Origin: Prevotella sp. E9-3
GTDB taxonomy: Bacteria > Bacteroidota > Bacteroidia > Bacteroidales > Bacteroidaceae
DNA: 64,000 nt
NCBI RefSeq assembly: GCF_022024015.1
Contig: NZ_CP091786.1
Span: 1,364,001 to 1,428,000, forward strand
Direction of reading: 5' to 3'
The notes under the pieces were generated by a model that was given only the letters and a program-made list of their open reading frames with translations, was not told where the DNA came from and searched no databases. This document shows, in pieces, positions 1-7,464 of the stretch (within the stretch, counting starts at the first letter, position 1; every line of letters begins with the position of its first letter). A program made the position numbers and the translations under genes.

Positions 1-662
1 GGCTGGTACACTCGGAATGCGTTCACAATAGTGTTTACGTTCCAGATGAATATACCTGCGTTCCAATAGTAGTTGTTCTGTTGAATATACTCCATAGCCG
101 TCTCAAGGTCGGGCTTTTCGCGGAACGAGTCAACTCGGTAGATATTCTTGTTGCTTAATGATGAAGCTCCCAAGTTAGCCTGAATATACCCATAGCCGGT
201 TTCAGGACGTGTGGGTTTCATGCCCAAGGTGACGATGGCGTCACTCTCGCCGGTATAGTTCATACAAGATTTAATCACCCGGCGGAATTCTTCTACATCC
301 ATCACGATATGATCAGAGGGAGTCACCACAATATTTGCCTTTGGGTCCTTCTTCTTGATGCGCCACGAAACGTAGGCTATACAAGGGGCTGTGTTCCTAC
401 GGCAAGGTTCGCACAATATATTCTCTTTGGGTATCGAAGGCAGCTGCTCAGCCACGATGTCGGCATATCTGGCATTTGTTACTACCCAGATGTTCTCGGG
501 TTCAACAAGCGTTCCGAAGCGTTCGACGGTAAGTTGCAATAGTGTCTTACCCGTACCCAACACGTCTATAAACTGCTTGGGTCTCTCGGAAGTACTCATA
601 GGCCAGAAACGACTGCCTACACCGCCTGCCATGATAACAATATGATTGTTTATTCGAGCCAT
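1..662 (-). CDS. manC: Mannose-1-phosphate guanylyltransferase (3' part outside window)
   Basis: The reading frame opens at ATG 662 and runs off the left window edge, giving about 220 N-terminal residues. It would make GDP-mannose from mannose-1-phosphate and GTP in the cytoplasm, for surface glycans or GDP-fucose. Residues 8-25 carry the nucleotidyltransferase signature (VIMAGGVGSRFWPMS, then ERPKQF), followed by NTAPCIAY and VVTPSDHIV, which are typical of the family. A second ATG at 632 would remove the first ten residues; the upstream one keeps the beta-strand that leads into the glycine-rich loop. The next gene upstream is a decayed fragment, so it is probably transcribed alone. The missing C-terminus could include an isomerase domain; that cannot be judged here. 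Confidence 0.88.
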   Translation of the reverse strand, partial: MARINNHIVIMAGGVGSRFWPMSTSERPKQFIDVLGTGKTLLQLTVERFGTLVEPENIWVVTNARYADIVAEQLPSIPKENILCEPCRRNTAPCIAYVSWRIKKKDPKANIVVTPSDHIVMDVEEFRRVIKSCMNYTGESDAIVTLGMKPTRPETGYGYIQANLGASSLSNKNIYRVDSFREKPDLETAMEYIQQNNYYWNAGIFIWNVNTIVNAFRVYQ

Positions 663-739
663 AGTTGTTTGTTTTAATGTAATAATCGGCAAAATTATAC
701 AAAAAAAACGAATATAACAAATAAATAGATAATTTTATG

Positions 740-988
740 TTATTGGGCACCTATCACAACATTCGTGTTTCCTGTAACCTCGGCATTATTGCCACCGCCA
801 TAGACGTTGCCCCGGATATCGACTCCAAGAACGGTATATTTCTTGTAGTAGGTCGTTCCTTCTTCGGCCAAGCCTGTAGCTACATCATAATTGTTTCCAT
901 TGCGGATGTAGTAGCCTTTGCCAGTCAAACTAGTACTTGTGGCAACAGGTACCGCCATATAGATGTCGTCTCCTACGAGCGTACCTAA
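740..988 (-). pseudogene. C-terminal remnant of a large VYGGGN-repeat surface protein
   Basis: About 82 codons are open from 988 to the TAA at 740. An in-frame stop lies immediately upstream (TAA at 989-991) and nothing upstream continues the protein. The peptide begins LGTLVGDDIYMAVPV and ends GNVYGGGNNAEVTG then NTNVVIG. From family knowledge, this matches the C-terminal end of very large, repetitive, glycine-rich surface proteins of Prevotella, whose body is built of VYGGGN-type repeats. What is left is only the last repeat and tail, so I call it a remnant. An internal ATG at 958 would allow a 72-residue product, but there is no promoter or signal peptide. An IS3 element lies about 570 bp away and may have taken part in the loss. 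Confidence 0.6.
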
Positions 989-1264
989 TTACATAATTTT
1001 ATATAATTAACACTATTTTTTTTGATTGAGTTTTTTGAAAGAAAACTTACTCCTATATTTGTGTGTTAATGGAAATGGATAAATGGTGCAAAAAGTGACC
1101 AATTTTGCCTTGGTTTTACGTGCTTAATCGGGCCCAAAACTCGCGTCAAATTCACCAAACGGAAAGTGGTCGGAAATACGCTAGTTTTGACGAGTCTTGG
1201 TTTCTTTTAGAACTGTTTGATTATCAAGATGTTGTGTCTATATTGGTAATCTTCTGATATGCCT

Positions 1265-1440
1265 CTGTTGTAGAACTTCTATTATGCTGCAATGGGACTT
1301 CTGCTATACTGCAACCACCGTTCAGTTGCAATGCAACTACCATTCAGTTGCAATGCAATTACCATTCAGTTGCAATGCAACTACCATTCTATTGCAGTAT
1401 AGCGGACATTGAGTTGTACTTTAACGATTTTAGTTGAGTA
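1265..1440. repeat. Array A: eight degenerate tandem units of 22 bp
   Basis: From 1265 the sequence can be cut into eight consecutive 22-bp units (1265, 1287, 1309, 1331, 1353, 1375, 1397, 1419). Units starting at 1331, 1353 and 1375 are nearly identical, with core ATGCAACTACCATTCAG; the outer ones are diverged but keep phase, with TGCA or TGTA near the unit borders. There are no spacers, so this is not CRISPR. It lies in the 989-1555 gap, where I see no gene; the rest of that gap is AT-rich with no recognisable signal. A related array is at 32377-32548. Confidence 0.8.
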
Positions 1441-1555
1441 CTTCGAGTCTTATTTGTATTTTCGATTGACTTTGGTTAATACTTATTGTTAATCTCAGTT
1501 GACTGTTGTTGTTGCTTATTTATGATATCAGTTGACGATGTTTGTTTCTATTCAC

Positions 1556-1575
1556 AAATTAGGTTGTGCCCCAAA
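1556..1575 (+). repeat. Left terminal inverted repeat of the IS3-family element
   Basis: AAATTAGGTTGTGCCCCAAA matches the right end (2913-2932, opposite strand) at 15 of 20 positions, including an unbroken AGGTTG block. It lies 27 bp beyond the orfB stop codon, the expected place for the 3' end of the element. Confidence 0.65.
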
Positions 1576-1602
1576 GTCGTCTGCAAAGCTACACAAATAA
1601 TT

Positions 1603-2514
1603 TCATGCAGCCAAGCTTTTGATGGCCTTTTCTCTGTAGCTTGTCCACTTTTTCTTCAGTTCTCCCGTGCAGAGCGCCGCTTCTGCAGGCGTTCTCCAGT
1701 CAAGACTCATATGCGGACGCTCGTTGTTGTAGAAGTCGATGGCAGCCTTCAAAGCCTTCCTGACCTCCTGTATTGAGAAGAAAGACATTCCCTGAAGCAG
1801 CTCGTTCTTGACGATGCCGTTGACACGTTCTGCCACAGCATTGTCCTTTGGGTCTCCACATTCGGTCATGCTGATCTTAATGTTGTGTTCTCTCAAGATG
1901 TCCGTATAGGCGTAGCTTGCGTACTGTACGCCACGGTCAGAGTGGTGAATAAGATCAACATCCCGTCTGCCTCCAAGCCGGCCCAATGCCATTTCCAGGG
2001 CTTCGATGGCAAACTTGGCCTCCAATGTCTCGCCTACGCACCAGCCGATAATTTCCTTTGTATAGTAGTCTGTCACAAGCGACAGGTAGCAGAAGTCGTA
2101 TTCGCCCGTCTGGGCATTCAGATAGATGACCATATAGGTGATGTCGCTCACCCACAGCTGGTTGGGACGCAGCGGGATGAGTTCCTTCACCAGGTTGGGG
2201 TACAGGGGCAGGTCGTGGTCGGAATCGGTCGTCTTAGCGCGACGCTTGCGCTTACGCACCTTCAGGTTATACTTCTCAATGATATCATAGAAACGGTTGT
2301 AGCCTACGCTGTGGACGTCGCCGAACTCCTTCCTGTACATCTGCCAAAGCTTGCCGCCGCCGATGCCGCGGTCCTTCTGACGGATACGCTTGACATACTC
2401 CACGCAGAACGCCTCCTCCGCCAACTTGCGAAGATCCGTGTCACCATGCTTATAGTAGGCCTGGGTTGACACACCAAGCAGCTTACACTGTGACGTGACG
2501 GGGTAAGCCTTCAC
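1603..2514 (-). CDS. IS3-family transposase OrfB (DDE/rve integrase domain)
   Basis: OrfB provides the catalytic part of the transposase. An HTH_21-like region (residues about 40-90, with RGIGGGKLW) precedes the integrase core. The catalytic triad is visible: first Asp in WVSDITYM, second Asp in HHSDRGVQYAS, and Glu in DNAVAERVNG, about 35 residues after the second Asp, as expected for the IS3 family. The C-terminus has the usual YNNERPHMSL. The listed start is a GTG at 2514. I think normal production is as an OrfAB fusion of about 432 residues made by -1 frameshifting at 2553-2559, since the two frames differ by exactly -1. The length is typical and no inactivating mutation is seen. Confidence 0.92.
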   Translation of the reverse strand: MKAYPVTSQCKLLGVSTQAYYKHGDTDLRKLAEEAFCVEYVKRIRQKDRGIGGGKLWQMYRKEFGDVHSVGYNRFYDIIEKYNLKVRKRKRRAKTTDSDHDLPLYPNLVKELIPLRPNQLWVSDITYMVIYLNAQTGEYDFCYLSLVTDYYTKEIIGWCVGETLEAKFAIEALEMALGRLGGRRDVDLIHHSDRGVQYASYAYTDILREHNIKISMTECGDPKDNAVAERVNGIVKNELLQGMSFFSIQEVRKALKAAIDFYNNERPHMSLDWRTPAEAALCTGELKKKWTSYREKAIKSLAA

Positions 2515-2537
2515 GTCGCGGGTGTATAGCCTACTGA

Positions 2538-2900
2538 CTACTTGGTGCCAGCTTTTTTTAAGTCAATGCCATATACCTCCTTGCCGAAGGCTACCATCTC
2601 CTCATAAAAGTCGGCACGCAACTTCTCTTGTTTCAACTCACTCTGAAGACGGGCTATCTCTGCCTGCAGCTTCTTGTAATCATCAGGGGTTACATCCTTA
2701 CGTTTCTTCATTTGAACAACTAATTCTGGGTTTTCGGCCTCAAAGGTACGAAGATATTGGTAAACTGTACCATGACCCAAACCTGTTTTTTTCATAACAT
2801 CCTTAAGGGGAAGGTTCTCTAAACGATAAAGCCTATACACCTCTTGTCGCAAATGAACACGATCCATACTTGAACGAAGATAATCCTTACTTGTTTTCAT
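2538..2900 (-). CDS. IS3-family transposase OrfA (helix-turn-helix protein)
   Basis: OrfA is the DNA-binding partner of OrfB. The first half resembles a Hin/HTH recombinase-type helix-turn-helix (LPLKDVMKKTGLGHGTVYQY); the second half is a charged coiled coil (about residues 70-105, with leucines in heptads) that mediates multimerisation in this family. I start it at ATG 2900 (MKTSKDYLRSS, 120 residues). An upstream TTG at 2924 is open but would lie inside the right terminal repeat. The frame ends TAG at 2538-2540, 13 bases after the A7 slippery run, so translation either stops here or shifts into orfB. Confidence 0.85.
   Translation of the reverse strand: MKTSKDYLRSSMDRVHLRQEVYRLYRLENLPLKDVMKKTGLGHGTVYQYLRTFEAENPELVVQMKKRKDVTPDDYKKLQAEIARLQSELKQEKLRADFYEEMVAFGKEVYGIDLKKAGTK
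2553..2559 (-). other. Programmed -1 ribosomal frameshift site (A AAA AAA G) between orfA and orfB
   Basis: On the minus strand orfA reads TTA AAA AAA GCT. The heptamer A AAA AAA in that phase is a classical -1 slippery sequence. Slipping one base back gives AGC TGG CAC CAA GTA and then continues without a stop into the orfB frame. The frame arithmetic agrees: orfA codons start at positions equal to 2 modulo 3, orfB codons at 0 modulo 3, which is exactly a -1 shift on this strand. Confidence 0.8.
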
Positions 2901-2912
2901 CACTTTCTGTAA

Positions 2913-2932
2913 TTTAGGTGTCAACCTTATTT
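2913..2932 (-). repeat. Right terminal inverted repeat of the IS3-family element
   Basis: On the minus strand this reads AAATAAGGTTGACACCTAAA and lies 12 bp upstream of the OrfA start codon. It pairs with 1556-1575. The repeat lies just 5' of orfA, where the promoter of an IS3 element normally is. Confidence 0.65.
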
Positions 2933-3287
2933 ACAAAAAGACAAGTTATGGTGAAAAACAAGTGCTATTTCACTATAGCAGTAAAACTATTCCAATCATA
3001 TCAAGAAAAATGCGCCAAAATATGCATTTTAGGATATAAAAACGGAAAAAAGTGGTGAAATTGATTCTTTTTCGCTTCAAGCGATGGGGTAAGAACACAT
3101 AATGAGGAGCAAAACGAAGGGTTCTCCGTTCTAGATTGAGAATTTTATTTGTCTTGATTTTCGAAAAAAATAAAAGGAAAAACAAAAAATAGAAAGGTGG
3201 AAAAAGAGGAGAAAAAGACTTTTCCAAACAACAGAATCTTTTCCCCCTCTCGGCCAAAGGATGCTTGCTAAGCAAGCCCCCCATTAA
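2933..3287. other. Gap without a gene between the IS element and dedA
   Basis: The 355 bases are AT-rich. They hold the 40-bp dispersed repeat at 3127-3166 and a perfect 6-bp-stem hairpin (GCTTGC TAA GCAAGC, 3263-3277) 11 bases after the dedA stop; this has no following T-run on the minus strand, so it is a poor terminator. A 103-codon open frame on the minus strand is very rich in Phe, Lys and Leu and looks like chance. Confidence 0.55.
3127..3166 (-). repeat. 40-bp dispersed repeat, copy 1 (downstream of dedA)
   Basis: On the minus strand it starts TTTCGAAAATCAAGACAAAT and ends CTAGAACG. It matches 32312-32351 at 37 of 40 positions. Both copies lie 3' of a protein gene, in the same direction as that gene (about 120 bp after dedA here). 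Function unknown. Confidence 0.8.
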
Positions 3288-3908
3288 TTATTCTCTTTGA
3301 GAATTTTTTCTATGTTTTACCACCATCCAGATGATTGCCAGAAACAGTAGGCCAAAGATAGTATAAACAATATAGTGATTGTACTGTTCGATAGTGGCTT
3401 CAAGTTCGTTTTCGGGCACTACGGCATGCATGTACCATCCCATTAGGGCCAGGATAGAGTGCCAGGCACCTGCGCCAATCGTGGTGTAAAGAAGGAATTT
3501 CCAGTAGTTCATACGAGCCAGACCGGCTGGTAAGGAGATGAGATGACGAATACCGGGAATGAGTCGGCCCGTAAGGGTTGCTGCGATACCATGTTCATCA
3601 AAATAACGCTCGCTCTTCTCAACCTTCTCCTGATTCAAGAGACACATCTTGCCCCAACGGCTGTTGGCAAACCGGTAGATGACAGGACGTCCCACATAGA
3701 GAGCTACAAAATAGTTGATGGAGGCACCAAGATCGGCTCCGATAGTGGCAAAGAGTACTACCAGAAAAACATTGAGCGAACCGCCTGCTGCATGATAGGC
3801 TGCAGGAGCTACAACTAATTCAGATGGCACGGGGATGACGGTACTTTCCAATAGCATGAGCAGTAGGATGGTACCGTAGTTCAGGTTATTAAGTAAAGAT
3901 GTTATCAT
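3288..3908 (-). CDS. DedA-family inner-membrane protein
   Basis: A 206-residue DedA/SNARE-associated (PF09335-type) membrane protein. DedA proteins are proposed lipid scramblases or transporters that support envelope homeostasis and drug resistance. Visible family features: PVPSELVVAPAAYHA near residue 26, the GADLGASINYFVALYVGRP stretch, a re-entrant-loop motif with RLIPGIRHLISLPAG around residues 116-130, and a hydrophobic C-terminal helix (IVYTIFGLLFLAIIWMVV) followed by basic residues. The start ATG 3908 leaves the first hydrophobic segment intact. It stands 71 bp downstream of the TPR gene's stop, on the same strand, so the two may share a transcript. The precise substrate cannot be read from the sequence. 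Confidence 0.88.
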   Translation of the reverse strand: MITSLLNNLNYGTILLLMLLESTVIPVPSELVVAPAAYHAAGGSLNVFLVVLFATIGADLGASINYFVALYVGRPVIYRFANSRWGKMCLLNQEKVEKSERYFDEHGIAATLTGRLIPGIRHLISLPAGLARMNYWKFLLYTTIGAGAWHSILALMGWYMHAVVPENELEATIEQYNHYIVYTIFGLLFLAIIWMVVKHRKNSQRE

Positions 3909-3979
3909 ATTCAGTTGTTTGTTACCGATGCAATGACAGTTGATGATTGTGTTGCATCGTTTTTAGTTGTCGTTTTGCA

Positions 3980-5401
3980 TTATTGCTTCAACCGCTCTTG
4001 AACATACGAGTAGTAGTTCTCAGGGTCTATGTCTTTGGGGAATAGGTGGCCAAGCACCATCTGGCACTCTTTCGGATTGCAGGCGCATGCCTTTTTCAGA
4101 TATCTGAGGTATTCTTCATGTCGCCGCAAATCATGACAGATCAAGGCCATGTAAGCATATCCCTCATTGCTGTTTTCGCCCGCAAGCTGGAAATACCTGT
4201 GCATCATTTCGTAACTACCCTCTAAGTAGTGGTTGTCGTAGAGTGAAACAATGATGCGCAACAAGGTTTGCTGGGGCTCGTCGCTACTGACTACTGCTTG
4301 ACGGAAATATTCCTGAGCTTCATTCACACGGCCTGCCTGAAGCATGACGTGACCTTTGACTACACACACCTGTAGGTGGTCGCATTCAAGGGTGTTGGTC
4401 ATGTCGAGATAATTAATAGCCTCGTCAGGATTCCCTTTCTCGCTGTAGGCAAAGGCAATCTCCTGATAGATGTCGGCCAGATAAGGTGAGTCAGGTGGAG
4501 CCACCTGGACGGCTTGCTGCAGGCGTTGAAGCGCCTCATCGTTTTGTCCTGTGTTGATAAGGCATGTGCTTTCGTGAAGAATGGCAAACTCATCGTCAGG
4601 CACTTGCTGAAGGTATCGGCGATAATACTCCAACGCTTTCTCGTAATTACCCAATCGATAAAGGGCGTTTGCTTTTGCCACGATGCCTTCAGGATCGTCA
4701 GGATCAATAGCAATGGCATACTCACTGCTCTCGATAGAACCTGAGTAGTCTTCGTTCATGAACTGGGTAGTGGCCAGTGCGTTCCAATAGCGTTTTTGAA
4801 ACGGATCGTGCTCAATGAGCTCATTCCACAAACGCTGGGAATCTTGGTATTTGCCAAGTCCGAAAAGGGTACGAGCCATGAGTTCCTTGAACTGTGGCGT
4901 GTTCTCGGGTTTTGCACGTTGCATCCATTCCAAGGCTTTATCGCTCACACCGTAGTCGCTGTATATGTTGGCCACATCGACTACGTAGTCCTGACTCTCT
5001 TCGGGGGGGACATTCTTGAATTCCTCGAGAAAATAGGCATCGGCCTCGTCGGTGCTTCCTTCAACAATCATAATCTCGCCACGATCGTAGATGTAGTCGG
5101 GCTCGTCGCGTTCAGTAATCTGATCGAGTAATTGCCAGGCTTTTTTCGTATCACCGCAGTACAAGGCTTCGTGAATACAATAGGTGAGGGGAGCAATGGC
5201 ACCTGGCGACAGACTCAAAGCCAACTGGATGGCCGACTTCGCCTCAGTGGGGCGGTCGGTCATCTGGTAATAGTCGGCTATCTCGGCCAGTTCATCGGCA
5301 TCGAGAAAAACAGGCTCGTTGTTCTGCACGGCCTTTTCATATTGGGCCAGCAGATCGATAAATTCTTGTGAGTCGAAATATTCGTCGCCAGTATTCTTCA
5401 T
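3980..5401 (-). CDS. Tetratricopeptide-repeat protein, cytoplasmic
   Basis: The 473-residue protein has no signal peptide and is acidic. It is made almost entirely of TPR units; clear ones include RYWNALATTQFMNEDYSGSI, then NALYRLGNYEKALEYYRRYL and AFAYSEKGNPDEAINYLDM. TPR arrays are protein-binding scaffolds; no enzymatic domain is visible. The first residues (MKNTGDEYFDSQEFIDLLAQ) are not repeat-like. The gene is 3 bp downstream of glnS (stop 5405, start 5401), so it is almost certainly co-transcribed with glnS. Similar TPR proteins follow housekeeping genes in Bacteroidales, but I do not know a specific role. Confidence 0.85.
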   Translation of the reverse strand: MKNTGDEYFDSQEFIDLLAQYEKAVQNNEPVFLDADELAEIADYYQMTDRPTEAKSAIQLALSLSPGAIAPLTYCIHEALYCGDTKKAWQLLDQITERDEPDYIYDRGEIMIVEGSTDEADAYFLEEFKNVPPEESQDYVVDVANIYSDYGVSDKALEWMQRAKPENTPQFKELMARTLFGLGKYQDSQRLWNELIEHDPFQKRYWNALATTQFMNEDYSGSIESSEYAIAIDPDDPEGIVAKANALYRLGNYEKALEYYRRYLQQVPDDEFAILHESTCLINTGQNDEALQRLQQAVQVAPPDSPYLADIYQEIAFAYSEKGNPDEAINYLDMTNTLECDHLQVCVVKGHVMLQAGRVNEAQEYFRQAVVSSDEPQQTLLRIIVSLYDNHYLEGSYEMMHRYFQLAGENSNEGYAYMALICHDLRRHEEYLRYLKKACACNPKECQMVLGHLFPKDIDPENYYSYVQERLKQ

Positions 5402-5404
5402 TCT

Positions 5405-7159
5405 TTATTTCTTCCAAGTATCCTTCAGACCTACGGTTTTGTTGAATACCGGGTGTTCGGGTGTAGAATCAGGATCGACGTTGAAATAGCCAATGCGCTG
5501 GAACTGCAGATAGCTTAGCGATTTCATCGTGGCGGCAAACGGTTCGATATAGCAGCCCTTCAGTACGTGGAGTGAATCGGGGTTGATGATTTGTTTCATC
5601 GCAGTGATAGCATCGCACTGTTGCTCGTCGCGAATAGCAGCCATGTCATCACGAGGATTCTCAACTTTCCATAGACGGTCGTATAGGCGAACTTCAGCCT
5701 CTACGGCATGTTTGCAACTCACCCAGTGAAGGGTCTTGCCCTTAATTTTTCGATCGGCACCGGGCATTCCGCTGCGAGTTTCAGGATCGTAGGTACAGTA
5801 GATGGTGGTTACGTGGCCATCGGCATCCTTGTCGCAGGGGTGCTCTTCGTCACACTTGATAATATATGCGTTCTTTAATCTAACTTCCTTGCCAGGAGCC
5901 AGGCGCATGAATTTTTTCTCGGCCACTTCCTGGAAGTCGTCACGCTCTATCCACAACTCGCGGCTGAACTCTACCTCGTGAGTTCCATCGGCCTCGTTCT
6001 CAGGATTGTTCACAGCGGTGAGTTGTTCAACTTTGTCCTCTGGATAGTTGGTAATAACCACCTTAACTGGATCGAGTACTGCCGATACACGGATGGCACG
6101 TGAGTTCAAATCATCGCGTACTACACTCTCCAGCAATGCCATGTCGTTCAGAGCATCGAGTTTGGTATAACCAATTTTGTCGATGAATTTTACAATACTC
6201 TCAGGACTGTAACCACGACGACGGAATCCGCAGATAGTTGGCATGCGGGGATCGTCCCATCCGCTCACCATGCCGTTCTGTACCAAAGCCAGGAGGTTAC
6301 GCTTAGACATGAGTGTATAGTTCAGGTTCAGTTTGTTGAACTCAGTCTGACGGGGACGGTTGTCTTCAATATCCGTAGTTTCGCCTTTCCATTCTTTCAT
6401 CCATGTTACGAACAGGTCGTAGAGGGGGCGATGTTCAACAAATTCGAGTGTGCAGAGTGAGTGGGTGACTCCTTCAAGATAGTCGCTCTGACCATGAGTG
6501 AAGTCGTACATGGGATAGGCATTCCACTTATCACCAGTTTTCACGTGGGGAATATTCAGTACACGATAGATAAGTGGGTCGCGGAACAACATGTTCGAAT
6601 GGGTCATGTCAATCTTGGCACGCAGTACCATCGAACCTGGTTCACATTTGCCGCTGTTCATAAACTCGAAGAGACGAAGGTTCTCCTCAATGGGGCGGTC
6701 GCGGAACGGTGAGTTGGTGCCGGGGCTGGTGGTTGTACCCTTTTGCTGGGCAATCGTTTCGGCACTCTGCTCATCAACATAGGCACGTCCCTGCTGGATG
6801 AGCCAAACGGCAAAGTCCCACAATTGTTGGAAATAGTCAGAAGCATAGTAAACATTTGACCACTGATAGCCCAACCATTTGATGTCCTGCTCAATGTTTT
6901 CTATATACTCGGTGTCCTCCTTTACAGGGTTGGTGTCATCGAATCGCAGGTTGCATTCGCCGCCATATTTCTTAGCCAAACCGAAGTCGATAGCGATGGC
7001 CTTGGCATGGCCTATGTGCAAATAGCCGTTGGGTTCAGGTGGAAAACGGGTCTGGATACGTCCGCCGTTTTTGCCGGCCGCAAGGTCGTCACGGACAATT
7101 TGTTCAACGAAACTAACGGATTTTTTCTCTTCGCTTTCAGTAATTACTTTCTCTGACAT
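5405..7159 (-). CDS. glnS: Glutaminyl-tRNA synthetase
   Basis: A 584-residue class I synthetase that charges tRNA-Gln with glutamine. The HIGH motif is in PPEPNGYLHIGHAKAIAIDF (residues about 41-60), the KMSKS motif is LMSKRNL, and the tRNA-discriminating GWDDPRMPTICGFRRRGY segment follows. The C-terminal beta-barrel anticodon-binding domain covers roughly residues 350-560, with the normal ends seen in E. coli GlnRS (554 residues); the Bacteroidota form is slightly longer. Start ATG 7159. A TACCTTTG -7 element lies on the minus strand at 7269-7262, about 100 bases upstream, without a convincing -33 box. The TPR gene follows 3 bp downstream. Confidence 0.96.
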   Translation of the reverse strand: MSEKVITESEEKKSVSFVEQIVRDDLAAGKNGGRIQTRFPPEPNGYLHIGHAKAIAIDFGLAKKYGGECNLRFDDTNPVKEDTEYIENIEQDIKWLGYQWSNVYYASDYFQQLWDFAVWLIQQGRAYVDEQSAETIAQQKGTTTSPGTNSPFRDRPIEENLRLFEFMNSGKCEPGSMVLRAKIDMTHSNMLFRDPLIYRVLNIPHVKTGDKWNAYPMYDFTHGQSDYLEGVTHSLCTLEFVEHRPLYDLFVTWMKEWKGETTDIEDNRPRQTEFNKLNLNYTLMSKRNLLALVQNGMVSGWDDPRMPTICGFRRRGYSPESIVKFIDKIGYTKLDALNDMALLESVVRDDLNSRAIRVSAVLDPVKVVITNYPEDKVEQLTAVNNPENEADGTHEVEFSRELWIERDDFQEVAEKKFMRLAPGKEVRLKNAYIIKCDEEHPCDKDADGHVTTIYCTYDPETRSGMPGADRKIKGKTLHWVSCKHAVEAEVRLYDRLWKVENPRDDMAAIRDEQQCDAITAMKQIINPDSLHVLKGCYIEPFAATMKSLSYLQFQRIGYFNVDPDSTPEHPVFNKTVGLKDTWKK

Positions 7160-7340
7160 ATTCTAATTCTAAATGAAGTGTTAGATTTTATTTCAGTATT
7201 TGTGAATATATATATTCGCTTTGCGCACTATAATAAATACAATGTAATAATAAATAATGTGCAAAGGTAAGAATAATTATTGGAAAACGGGATTTTTTGT
7301 TGTTAAAAACAGAAAACTGCTAAATAACATATAAAAAAGT

Positions 7341-7371
7341 TTTGAACATTAAACTGTATGATTTATCTTTG
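7341..7371 (+). promoter_or_regulatory. Bacteroidota-type promoter facing right, upstream of no protein gene
   Basis: TTTG at 7341-7344, a 19-base spacer and TATCTTTG at 7364-7371 match the Bacteroides consensus TTTG-N19-TAnnTTTG exactly. The expected start is near 7377. The next genes on both sides are on the minus strand, so this promoter does not belong to either. Confidence 0.7.
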
Positions 7372-7376
7372 CAGTG

Positions 7377-7463
7377 TTATCCTGAATACAATCTTTTTAC
7401 CTTAAAAAGACTAATACCTATTGAGTTAAATGCTCTGCACTGTGAAGTGCGGGGCATTTTTTT
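7377..7463 (+). ncRNA. Candidate small RNA, about 87 nt
   Basis: The segment is framed by a consensus promoter (7341-7371) and an intrinsic terminator (7429-7463). Within it there is no convincing open reading frame: a frame from 7342 onward would start upstream of the transcription start and continue antisense into mltG. The first ~50 bases are AT-rich and mostly unpaired by eye; the last ~35 form the terminator hairpin. It ends right at the 3' end of the opposing mltG gene. It resembles an orphan intergenic sRNA in layout; I do not recognise it as a named family. Confidence 0.5.
7429..7463 (+). terminator. Intrinsic terminator of the candidate small RNA
   Basis: AATGCTCTGCAC (7429-7440), loop, GTGCGGGGCATT (7447-7458) form a 12-bp stem with two G-T pairs, followed by a seven-T run (7457-7463). 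The T-run is on the plus strand, so termination is rightward; the minus strand has no T-run after the stem. Confidence 0.75.
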
Positions 7464-7464
7464 A

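Larger units (their letters stand above)
1556..2932 (-). mobile_element. IS3-family insertion sequence, about 1.38 kb, apparently complete
   Basis: The element holds an orfA with a helix-turn-helix, a DDE transposase orfB and a -1 frameshift site between them, all on the minus strand. Related sequences in inverse orientation mark the ends: AAATTAGGTTGTGCCCCAAA at 1556-1575 and, on the minus strand, AAATAAGGTTGACACCTAAA at 2932-2913 (15 of 20 matching). The exact outer base is uncertain by a few positions, and I could not identify a target-site duplication. Both reading frames are intact, so the element may be active. It sits beside a decayed surface-protein gene. Confidence 0.85.

Noticed and set aside
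1265..1440. Possible CRISPR array
   Set aside because: Units are contiguous with no unique spacers and are degenerate; no cas genes in the window.
1551..2937. Target-site duplication flanking the IS3 element
   Set aside because: The bases just outside the terminal repeats (CAC on the left, ACA on the right) do not match; the outer boundary is uncertain, so no duplication is claimed.
2973..3284. 103-codon minus-strand frame after dedA
   Set aside because: Composition is dominated by Phe, Lys, Leu from AT-rich DNA; no start signal, and it contains the dispersed 40-bp repeat.
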